Below, piece by piece: positions 1 through 9,299 of a DNA stretch of 64,000 bases; the stretch's first letter is position 1; every line of letters starts with the position of its first letter. Source of the stretch: Liolophura sinensis (taxonomy: Eukaryota; Mollusca; Polyplacophora; Chitonida; Chitonidae); assembly GCF_032854445.1 (NCBI RefSeq), contig NC_088295.1, forward strand, positions 52,249,249 through 52,313,248, read 5' to 3'. The notes beneath the pieces are model-generated. The model did no database searches. It saw only the letters and a list, made by a program, of their open reading frames with translations, and had not been told where the DNA came from. Both the position numbers and the translations under genes were made by a program.

Positions 1-2115
1 CACCATCCCAATGCCAGTCTGCTTGTGACAGCTAACATGGGTTCTAGTGAGAGACAGCGGTTAAGTAAGGACCTGTACGAGCCTGAACCAGACTATGATG
101 CTGACAGTGATGATGGAGATGTTGTTGTTCCAAAACCAACGGCTCCAGAGAATAACACTAGCAGAAGGTCTAGTTCATCGTCTGCCTCATCAGTCTCTAA
201 CCGTAGTGACATCCCTGTGTCCATTCATACCCAGACCAGACCCCTGGGCTCTTCAGGGATGGATGCTAACACCTCTGTTACAGTCATATCTGTGGGCAAT
301 GAGTCACCTAAACTACAGCCAGCCTCACAGACCAAGTCAGACTCAATTCCACACTACTCTGTGAATTCTAACATTCCGAAACATGCTTCAGATTCCAAGG
401 AGAACATTTCATCAAGACAGGTGAAAGACAATGCAGACACTTCTGACACACCCAGCTTGTTGACCAACCAGATCCGCTTGGCTGCCCTGGCCAGAGACAA
501 AAGGCGAGAGGAACAAAACAATCGGCCCACATCAGCCGCTATGCCACCCCCTCCTCCAGCTCCAGCCATACCCCCTGCCCCATCCCCGCCCGCCCCTGCA
601 GTCCCTTCACAGGAGACTGTCAGCAGATCCTGTCCTTCCACGATGCCCTCAAGACCCTCAGCAGAGGAAATACAGATAGCTGCTGCCGAGAGGCAGACCC
701 GCCTGCAGAACGGAGGAGCAGAACATCTCCTCAACAGACCAGTTGCTGTGGATAGCACTCGCAAAAAACCACTGGACCAAACGCAAGCAGCCATCTTAGC
801 CGCTGTAGCCAAACGACGATCTGTTTTAGAACAAAGTCCAGAGAAAGACATTGTGAATCAAATTGAGTCAAAGTTGAACAAAACAAAGAAGCTACAATCT
901 GTAAAATATTATGGTTCTGGTAGTCAACCACAAACACAGGCAGAGAAAAAACCAATAACAGCTACTCCCAAAACGGCAGAAAAACCTACAGGAAAGGCAT
1001 CGCCCAAACCATCCACTGTTAAGGAAACTCCAGTCACCAAAAACAGTCCCAGGACTGTACAGACGGCAACAGACAGCCAAAAACCACAGGCCACGTCTGC
1101 AAACAGCGGTTCTAATTTCCTGGCCCTGGCTGAAAAGGCGCGCCAGGAGTATCTTCAGAAGAAAAACAATGAATCTGGCAAAAAAGACATTGCCTCACAC
1201 CCGTTGAGCAAGACACCACCCCCTCCTCCTGTTAAATCTGTCTTCAGTAAAGGACAGTCATCAGCGAAAACAAACTCAAGTTTGAAGGCTTCAGGTGAAG
1301 TGAACTCGAGGCCTGGTCAAGGCAGTGTTGAGAATACCAGTGATACAAACAGTGATGAGAACAAATCAATACAAGATAAAATCAAAAGTTTTGAAAAGAA
1401 GCTAGACTTCAGCTCAATAATAAGAAACAACAACAGTGGTTACGAGGTGCGAGGTGTTACAGAGGATGATTCCCATACTGAAGCGGACAATAGATCTGCT
1501 GGCCAGCTGCCTTCGGCAATGGTTGCTCCCCCACCTGCCTTCAGTGACCATGGCAACGTTGTGTCAGAGGATGTGGTGGAGATAGAAATCATTCCTCCCC
1601 CTTCCACTTTTGCCGGGGAGGATCATGCTGGATCACCTGATCAGACTGGCAATTCAGCCTTTGGACACGATGATTCAGTTAGTCTGCACTCTTCTGTATC
1701 CACATTGTCCACACTGTCCAGCGAGCATGGGGAAGGGGCAGCTAGAGGTCAGCCCATTTCAGCATTAGAAGAAGTGATTGCGCCTCCCCCGCCAGGCTTT
1801 GGTGACAGTCAGGATCATTATATCCCACCCCCACCAGAGTTTCAGGAAAGCAACAGTTCATCGAAGGTTCAGAGCAAACCTTTCAGTTCCAAAGCAGTGG
1901 ACCTTTGGAATTGTGTGGATGTGTTGGACTGGTTAGAAAGTTTAAATATGTTACAATACAGATCAAGCTTTGCTAGTCATTCTATTGATGGCAAGAGACT
2001 AGTTGAACTGAGCAGAAATGACTATATTGAGTTAGGTGTTACACAGGTGGGTCACAGGATGAACATAGAAAGATCAATCAAAAAACTGGCTCTCCAGAAG
2101 TCAGCAGTTTACTGA
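1..2115 (+). CDS. SHANK: SHANK scaffold protein, last coding exon (5' partial)
   Basis: The frame is open from base 1 to the TGA at 2113-2115 (704 codons visible) and has no start of its own, so this is the 3' coding exon of a larger gene; a GTG at 25 and an ATG at 37 are internal codons. The C-terminus (about residues 634-698, nt 1900-2094) is a SAM domain whose IELGVTQVGHRMNIER stretch is diagnostic of SHANK proteins; family SAM domains polymerise the scaffold. Upstream are a Ser/Thr patch (SSVSTLSTLSSEHGE, nt 1690-1734) like the one in vertebrate SHANKs, poly-proline stretches (nt 541-600 and 1216-1230), and four PPxxF motifs at about nt 1528-1542, 1597-1614, 1786-1800 and 1834-1848 that could bind Homer EVH1 domains. 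Three Ala/Arg/Lys-rich helical stretches (about nt 460-515, 778-835 and 1117-1170) resemble conserved SHANK segments. Ankyrin, SH3 and PDZ exons must lie upstream of the window. Confidence 0.95.
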   Translation, partial: HHPNASLLVTANMGSSERQRLSKDLYEPEPDYDADSDDGDVVVPKPTAPENNTSRRSSSSSASSVSNRSDIPVSIHTQTRPLGSSGMDANTSVTVISVGNESPKLQPASQTKSDSIPHYSVNSNIPKHASDSKENISSRQVKDNADTSDTPSLLTNQIRLAALARDKRREEQNNRPTSAAMPPPPPAPAIPPAPSPPAPAVPSQETVSRSCPSTMPSRPSAEEIQIAAAERQTRLQNGGAEHLLNRPVAVDSTRKKPLDQTQAAILAAVAKRRSVLEQSPEKDIVNQIESKLNKTKKLQSVKYYGSGSQPQTQAEKKPITATPKTAEKPTGKASPKPSTVKETPVTKNSPRTVQTATDSQKPQATSANSGSNFLALAEKARQEYLQKKNNESGKKDIASHPLSKTPPPPPVKSVFSKGQSSAKTNSSLKASGEVNSRPGQGSVENTSDTNSDENKSIQDKIKSFEKKLDFSSIIRNNNSGYEVRGVTEDDSHTEADNRSAGQLPSAMVAPPPAFSDHGNVVSEDVVEIEIIPPPSTFAGEDHAGSPDQTGNSAFGHDDSVSLHSSVSTLSTLSSEHGEGAARGQPISALEEVIAPPPPGFGDSQDHYIPPPPEFQESNSSSKVQSKPFSSKAVDLWNCVDVLDWLESLNMLQYRSSFASHSIDGKRLVELSRNDYIELGVTQVGHRMNIERSIKKLALQKSAVY

Positions 2116-2674
2116 AACATCCACTTGCAGATCTTTTCCCATTCGTCTTTTGTGCTGGGATGAGTGTCTTGCTGTTGTGGTTAAAGCTGAGCAGTTTTGG
2201 ATTTGGACCAATTGGCAATGCATGTTGTGTGTGTCTCTGTGTGGCCTGAGAGCTCACTGTATGTACTGATGCAGAATGATTGTGATATTCTCTTGTGATT
2301 CTTGTGCTACCACTACAACCTTGTCTAACTATGCAGCTGTATGAACTGATGGACATGTGTAGGAGCTTTCATTAACCACAGATCAACTTTTCAAATTAAA
2401 GAGTGATCTCCTCGAGGTGGTTGTGCGAGACTGCATTGTAAGAGACATGCCTTATGACACGGTGTTGTTCCGAGGCACATTGGTCTGTAGTGATAGAGGA
2501 GACTCTCTACACTCATACCTGTGGATGCCTTCCAGTGAGGGTGAACAAAGTTAGCTGGTCTGTACTGGGTTCTGTGTTTGGCATCACTATATTATCAACT
2601 TTGACCAGTCATTTCGTGTTAGAGTTAAATTGGCCAAAAACCTACGTATCACTGTGACTTTTGTCACGACCTCG

Positions 2675-2890
2675 CAGTTGTGGTTTATGTGATTTAAGTT
2701 AAATGATAGGTGTCAGTTGATGGTATTTACTGTCAACCTTACAGTTGTGGTTTATGTGATTTAAGTTAAATGACAGGTGTCAGTTGATGGTATTTACTGT
2801 AAACCTTGCAGGTTGTGGTATATGTGATTTAAGTAAAATGATAGGTGTCAGTTGATGGTATTTACTGTCAGCCTTGCAGGTTGTGAAAGA
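2675..2890. repeat. 67-bp tandem repeat, about 3 copies
   Basis: Units start at 2675, 2742 and 2809 with the core TTGTGGTTTATGTGATTTAA, followed by a partial copy near 2870. They are nearly identical and lie in the presumptive SHANK 3' UTR. Confidence 0.85.
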
Positions 2891-4490
2891 TGGAGACATT
2901 AGAATGACAAAACTCACCAGTTTATAATGCAATGTATCTGTGCAGCACAGGCTATATACAAAACATATACATTTAGCTTAAGTATTTATGTTGAATGGGG
3001 TTGCTGAAACATTCCTGGAGCTGAGATCGAGGCATTGATATCCAGCAAGTTATTTACATATCAAAGAGAGGAAATTAAGGTATCCGCCTAGTGGAAATTG
3101 TGGTGCTTTTGTCTTGTAAGCTGCTGTGACAGTTGATTGTATCATTATATTTGGTTGTTGGGTAGAGACGTTCTGCTTGAAGTTTGCAATTCGGGCATAT
3201 TTAAGTCTTATAAGCGTTACTTCTTAGCCAGTTTAACTCATTACTTCAAACGAAACAACTGAAATTGGCAACTCTCAAGCAATATTTTCCTCTTGTAATG
3301 ACTCGTGATAGCCATGTGTACAATTACTTTGAGAAAGTAACACCACCTTGAGAAAGGTTTGAGCTACATGTAGACTGCTACATGCTACCTGCTGCACAAA
3401 GTTTTCATCTTAGCAATAGCAGATCAAGTAAAGTGGTTAGCATTAACAGAATGTGCGACAAACTGATTTCTTTATCCCTAATATTGAGGGAGTTCAGACT
3501 ATTCCAAAACTTTACAGCCTTCCCCCTCCCCAATTAATTTGTTGATGCCTGTTGTTTGATCATATAACTTTATAAGATGGACTTGGTTAGACCTGTAAAC
3601 TTATGTACATGAAAACTTAGGTACAAATAGTCGTTTTCAGATTTTCTTTTGTTTTGTAAGAATTTTCTGCTTTCGGTCAGATGTACCTGTATGTGTGTGA
3701 ATTTCCTGCATCTACGTGTATCTCGCATGAATGTAAAAAAATTACCTGCTCTTGATCAACAAATGAATAAGCAGTGAAACACTTAAATTGTCTACCTCCT
3801 TCTAGTCAACTCAAAGTTCTTAAAGAGTTTGCTACAAGTATAAATATCTCGCTCTTTCATATTTAATGGTTACATGACGTGGAATGTATTCCTTACTGAA
3901 AAGCATTTTTAACTTTGTCTTTTGGCCTTGTTACTTTCACGGATGTTAGTAGTAACATATTCATCATACTCAAGGTTCCAGTTATTTATGGGCTAAGTTT
4001 ATTTATTTTTATAGCATCATATAAGGGCAAAAATTGCATATACTAGTCATTACCTTAACCAAGCACCGTAGTGTCTTTTTTATCTTTCCTTTCTGCTTAT
4101 TATTTATTTATTATGGCACTGTTAATTTATATCAGTATGCATATTGATAGTGCTTTGTTGGATAACCCACTCCTGTTCCACATTTAAAAAAGTTCATCAT
4201 TTAACGGTGTACTATCCAAGCTAGCACATATCTAGTAGCACATATGTATGGGTATACTTTTATTGTCAGAAATGTTAGCTTATTTTTCCTTTCCTAGAAT
4301 AATTTAAGCAATGATTCCATGATGGTTTTTTTTTTCTTTTTTTTTTAGAACACCCAGCAGGTGTACTGTACAGGCAAAACAAATGACAAGATGAAATAAT
4401 GTCATTGAAAATTAACTGACATCTGGTTTGATTTCTCTCGATTTATCAATGACATTTGCAAATACATGTAGGTGTGTGTTTGGTGAGGTA

Positions 4491-4880
4491 CTGGATACTG
4501 TCATTGTCAATAACTCTGTACAGGATACTGTCATTGTCAATAACTCTGTACAGGATACTGTCATTGTCAGTAACTCTGTACAGGATACTGTCATTGTCAA
4601 TAACTCTGTACAGGATACTGTCATTGTCAATAACTCTGTACAGGATACTGTCATTGTTAGTAACTCTGTACAGGATACTGTCATTGTCAGTAACTCTGTA
4701 CAGGATACTGTCATTGTCAGTAACTCTGTACAGGATACTGTCATTGTCAATAACTCTGTACAGGATACTGTCATTGTCGATAACTCTGTACTGGATACTG
4801 TCATTGTCAATAACTCTGTACAGGATACTGTCATTATCAATAACTCTGCACAGGATACTGCCATTGTCAATAACTCTGTA
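4491..4880. repeat. 30-bp minisatellite, 13 units
   Basis: Thirteen consecutive 30-bp units share the core CAGGATACTGTCATTGTCA with a few substitutions. The unit length is a multiple of three and lacks stops in two forward frames and one reverse frame, which creates long open frames of decapeptide repeats (DTVIVNNSVQ in one frame). No splice or start context supports coding. Confidence 0.95.
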
Positions 4881-4990
4881 TAAACAAGCCCTTTGTGAGC
4901 TCTGCAGATTTGTTAGGCACGAGTAAAGTGATTATATTATATAAATATGTGTATCTTCACCAGCAAATACATGTTCTGGTGGTATTCTGT

Positions 4991-6584
4991 TGATTAGTGT
5001 CCAGATTTATTATTTATTCATAATTAGCTACCCCTGTATATATATTGTTGAGTTTAAGAAAAATATGATCTTAAGAAGGTACGTTGATCTGAATAATTTG
5101 ACACTTAAAATCACTAGGCTGGTTTTTTGCGTTTTTTTCCACCAACACACAATAGTCTGCACCGAATTATGTGATATAAGTCCAACCTTTACAAGCTGTC
5201 AGAGCATCACCAATTAGTCATGTTAAAAAAGGTATAAGAGTGGCAAAAAGCATATACAAATTTCTCCATGAAATGTATTCTGCATAGGCTTGTAAAAACA
5301 GGTCGTCAGAGAACCCCTAGAGCAAATTTAGCAAGTTTCCGGACGATTTGATCCTCAGGAATGCATGGTTTTACAGTACAAGATGGACGGATCTGCTCTT
5401 GCCACTTTACAGCAGAAAGCTATTAGAGGAAGACAGCTGAACCAGAAAGATTTGGCTATTATACAGTAAATTTCTGTACACTAACGCCGATGTCCTCATT
5501 TATATTTATGTTGTACATGACGATATACATGTAGGCCTAGGCTAATACAGACAATAACATGTTGTTGTCATCGCATATATGTATATAGGTATAGCATATC
5601 TTGAGGAATATAATGATATATTTATTATAAAGCGGCCAAAGGAAAATGATAGTAAATAAATATTAAACTTTAACACAAACACTCAAAATGTACAGTATGA
5701 CACAGGATAAAGCTCATTATGTATGGTATAGTTTAATTGCCAATGCCTAGACACAGATCCAATTCAATGGCAGAAAAAATCTGAAATCTGTCCAGAGATG
5801 TCAGTGTCATATTAAAATCAGAACTTAAACATCGTCTACTATGAGTTCAAATTGATATGTCCGTATGTTTGCCTCTGTGTAAAATGACATCTTGAAAATG
5901 ACATAGTTTTGAATTTGCAGGTTATATACCCAGGTTATTTAAAAAGGGCAAGCTGTAGACTGCTGTCTACCGCCGTCCCCGTAGCCGCATGCTTTAAATC
6001 CAGTCATTGTGACATAATTACTTTCAATTCAGGCGCCTACTTTTGAACTCTGACCTCCTCCTCCAATTCTAAACGAATACCCTGTATACCCCAGCCAGCC
6101 TTAGTGTTGGCCAGCTTAGTATGACGTCACCCGCAGTGCCGAACCAGCATGGCCGGCTAGAGATCCGCTAGGGTTCTAAATCTAATGTTTTTTGGTGGAT
6201 TCAAGTCATTATATGTTTCTCGAAGCCCTCTTGGTTATGTACTCTTCATTATGTCTTATTGAAACAGGTTATAACCGTTATCATTAGGCAAGTCTCCTTG
6301 CCGAGGGAGTTAGCATGCCAGCTCGGCACAATGACCCAGAAGCCTGTTTGTGAGTTCAAGTCCCGCTCCTGCTGGCTTCCATTCCGGTTGTGCTTGGGAA
6401 GGTCTGGCCAGTAACCTTGCGGATGGTTGTGGATTTCCCCGGGTCTCTGCCCGGTTTCCTCCCAACATAATGCTAGCCGCCATCGTATAAGTGAAATATT
6501 CTTGAGTATGGTGTAAAACAGCAATCAAATAAATATTTGGTCCACAGGTTATAATCTTTATTAATAAAATCTGGACACTAATCA
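4991..6584 (+). mobile_element. TIR DNA transposon relic (family A, copy 1) with decayed THAP-type domain
   Basis: Perfect 18-bp terminal inverted repeats bound the element: TGATTAGTGTCCAGATTT at 4991-5008 and its reverse complement at 6567-6584. Inside, near 5270-5365, is a decayed Cys-rich start (an ACKNR-like motif with a stop just before it) followed by SKFPDDL, which resembles the N-terminal half of a THAP zinc finger as in P-element-type transposases. Stops and Cys loss mean it is dead. Related copies lie at 24.7-25.2 kb and 55.6-57.06 kb. A SINE is inserted at 6275-6543. I see no clear target duplication for the element itself. Confidence 0.7.
6275..6543 (+). mobile_element. tRNA-derived SINE nested in family A transposon
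   Basis: A diverged SINE is flanked by an 11-bp target duplication, ACAGGTTATAA, at 6264-6274 and 6544-6554. The uninterrupted version of this site is seen in the related element near 25195. The body has the tRNA-like B-box region (GTGAGTTCAAGTCC), the central domain and the tail (AAGTGAAATATTCTTGAGTA then ATCAAATAAAT) shared with the other copies in the window. Confidence 0.85.
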
Positions 6585-6658
6585 GGTTCATATACTTTGT
6601 TATATTAGGCTGGTGAATAAATTAAACTGTCATTTATGTCTGTCCCATTCCACTATTT

Positions 6659-6684
6659 TCGGGGCGGGGGGGGGAGGGGGGGAA
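6659..6684 (+). repeat. G-rich tract
   Basis: This is a near-homopolymeric G run with single interruptions. It could form a G-quadruplex and is prone to indel error in assemblies. Confidence 0.7.
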
Positions 6685-7124
6685 ATCATTAATATTATTA
6701 TTGGCTAATAATATATATATTATAAATGTGATGATTCAGCTGATCAGTTCAAATCATTGATAACCAACACAGGACTGAACTTTCAATTTTGTTAAGCTGG
6801 AATTTATGTATCACTTGACTGTATACATGCAACACACTATTTTTGTATCAAATCTCAAACTTGCCAGTACACATTTATTTCAATATTTTATATATTATGC
6901 ACAAATGTATGCACTGTAATCGTATTTCAAAACTAAACGGATTAGTCAGACCGAGGTTTTACTATGGGTGGACCAAGCTCTGTGCAAGAATGTATACATT
7001 TTTACCTTTACATGTACAAACTGTTTCGTATTTTGTTTTTGTTTTCTATATTTAGTATACATATTATATTCACATGCTCCGATTTATATATGTACAGCCC
7101 TAATGAAATGTGTTATGCCAAGTT

Positions 7125-7130
7125 AATAAA
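7125..7130 (+). terminator. Candidate polyadenylation signal for SHANK
   Basis: AATAAA is followed 25-50 bases later by T/G-rich sequence, about 5 kb after the SHANK stop and before the first reverse-strand AATAAA at 7347-7352. This is inference from motif and position only. Confidence 0.35.
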
Positions 7131-7206
7131 CTTTAAGCAAACTTATATTGGAGTTTAAGTTATTGTTGATCTGCATGTCCGGGAAGCAGTCTATTTCACA
7201 CGGAGA

Positions 7207-7231
7207 TTTTTTTTTTTTTTTTTTTTTTTTT
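7207..7231. repeat. Poly(T) tract
   Basis: A run of about 25 T residues lies between the candidate ends of SHANK and RABL2. It could be the A-tail of a reverse-strand retroposed sequence or simple slippage. Confidence 0.7.
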
Positions 7232-7346
7232 CTCACAAGGTCGGAAGGGTGTGGTAAAATGACCAGATTTTGAGTGTCAGGAAGAGTCACTCGCAGAACT
7301 AAAACAAGCAATAAATCACTCACAGCTATGCCATACTTACAAACAC

Positions 7347-7352
7347 TTTATT
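7347..7352 (-). terminator. Possible distal poly(A) signal for RABL2
   Basis: TTTATT on + reads AATAAA on the minus strand. Use of this site would give RABL2 a 3' UTR of about 5.1 kb; a nearer minus-strand AATAAA at 11998-12003 gives about 0.5 kb and is at least as likely. Confidence 0.2.
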
Positions 7353-8300
7353 GATTTTCAGTTGAAATAAATATACACCTTTATGTTAACAACAATATGT
7401 ACATATAAACTTGACACTTTCAGTACTGAAAGCCACTGCCTTATAATTCCGTACAATCCTGAATCCAAAGGTCACTACAAGATCAAATCAACAGCATTTG
7501 ACTAAATTCTAACATGCATTAGAAGCTTCAACTAGCACTGACACAGTGCATCATCTAACCACTGAGACAGCTTGTGTTGGCACACAAAAGTTATCCTTCA
7601 GTAGATATATAGGCAATGCATTATTTCCTGTCTGAGGCTAATTAATGGTGGCAAGCTGTACAAAAACTTTCGGTGAGGACAATTTCTGACCAGGAGTGCT
7701 CTTTCATTTTACCACCCATAGCCGAGGCCGTGAACTTACTTACATGGGTTAAAGTCTCGTGAACCACATGGTGGACAATGGACTGCCCATGCCTAAACGT
7801 GTTTATTGGAAACCTGCTGTACGTCAAGCTGAAATATTAAGTTTGTTTCTTTCTATAAACTGTACATGTTTGTTATGTTACTTTCACTTGGGCAATGAAA
7901 CCAAAAGTAGTAAATGATTTACCTATCAGTGTTTGGCAAGAGTAATTCATTTATGAAATCACTGTTAGCGTTAAATGTTAAAAGTTTCCTGAATATTAAA
8001 ACATAGCTTAATGAATACAATTTCAATACTTCATGCATGTAGACTTATAGAACTACTTCTATGTTAATACGGCCTGCCATCCTAAAGAAACTATTTCACC
8101 AAGTAGCTTATGTCGTACCCTGAGCATCAGTGCCGAATAACAGGGAAATCAATATGTTAAACAAAATGGTAGGGGTGGTATCTTAGAAAGTTCTGCACAT
8201 ATGTAGAGCACAGTAGCATGACAAGGATAATTTATTGTTGACTCCACAAGTGTATATTGAATACCATACATTTAAAATTTCATGACACTGTATTGTGTAT

Positions 8301-8390
8301 TATTTATTTTATTGGTGTATTACGCCATACTGAAGAATATTTCACTGACGTGACGGTGGCCAGCATTAGGGTGGAAGGAAACCGGGCATA
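8301..8390 (-). mobile_element. SINE 3'-end fragment
   Basis: The tail and distal body of the common SINE on the minus strand: TATTTATTTTATTGGTGT, a tail-domain match (TACTGAAGAATATTTCAC), then the GGAAACCGGGC segment. It is 5'-truncated and diverged. Confidence 0.75.
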
Positions 8391-9186
8391 TTAATTCCCA
8401 TAAATTACCAAATTCATGATTTCATTACTTTACTGTCACTATTTATCAATACTTGTATTAAGCTAAAGTTTTGCTTTCATGTCTCTCCTACAAGAGAGCT
8501 CTTATTAAGCCAAAGAATTCTTACGAAGCAATGTGATAAATTGAAATTATTTGGAGAAAATACATGTGTGTACTTCCTTGAAACAGTCAAAATGACCTCT
8601 GTCTATTTGTGATATTGATGTGGTTTTATATGAAGGGGAGTAGTTTTCTAGCGCTCCTACCATCAGAGGCCATGGGGAACTCCCCAATGCCTCAGGACAT
8701 GGAGGTGGATTTCGGACAAAGAGATCAAATCTGGTGAATGCATGAAGCAGCCAGTTTTTGAATGGAATCGGCAATATGCATGTGTCACTTAACACCTGCA
8801 AGATGTAGGTCCTAATACCTGAAGGCATGGGCACCCTCCAGTCCACCAAGTGGTTCACGTCAAACAAAGAGCTGTGGCGTATTTACCAGCAACACAGCTC
8901 ACATCAGTTAAGAGAAGTGCCTGAAACATGTCTGGTTCAATGTGCCCCCACCCACTAGACGATGCCCGTAGTTGGTGGCTTTTCCAAAGAGATGAGTTAA
9001 CTATTAAATCACACGAGTCCGTACAAAAAAAAAGAGAGCAGGATTCAATTTCATCTGTTTAGTTCTCTGAAATACCATAATTTCATTATATAAAATTTAC
9101 AACCTCTTGCATGTTTCAGCCAACTTCTGTAATCAATACATTTTCACTTTTTCCAAAAAGAAGTTTTAGTTCATAATTAAGAGGTT

Positions 9187-9275
9187 GAGGCATCACCACG
9201 TATATATGTCAAAAGTTCCACAACGTTTCAACCCTCTTGCCGTACCCTTTTACAAAAATTTCGTGGTGATGCCTC
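9187..9275. repeat. Inverted repeat, 14-bp perfect arms
   Basis: GAGGCATCACCACG at 9187-9200 pairs perfectly with CGTGGTGATGCCTC at 9262-9275 across a 61-bp loop. No coding sequence is attached. Confidence 0.8.
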
Positions 9276-9299
9276 GACGTTTCATATCCTTGAAACTCA

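Larger units (their letters stand above)
2116..7150 (+). other. Presumptive SHANK 3' UTR / 3' flank
   Basis: No supported coding sequence follows the SHANK stop codon. An ATTAAA lies near 2395, and the best canonical AATAAA is at 7125-7130, followed by T/G-rich sequence. A 3' UTR reaching that site would be about 5 kb. The interval contains a 67-bp tandem repeat, a 30-bp minisatellite and a TIR transposon split by a SINE. The true 3' end cannot be fixed without transcript data. Confidence 0.4.

Noticed and set aside
25-39. SHANK translation start at the GTG (25) or ATG (37)
   Set aside because: The frame is open to the window edge and the known N-terminal domains are missing, so the real start is upstream.
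354-1080. Minus-strand open frames opposite SHANK (354-851, 731-955, 892-1080)
   Set aside because: They are antisense shadows of the proline/serine-rich SHANK exon, with no domain or splice context.
4412-4926. Overlapping 150-codon open frames on both strands in the 30-bp array
   Set aside because: Unit length is a multiple of three without stops, so open frames arise automatically; they just repeat a decapeptide.
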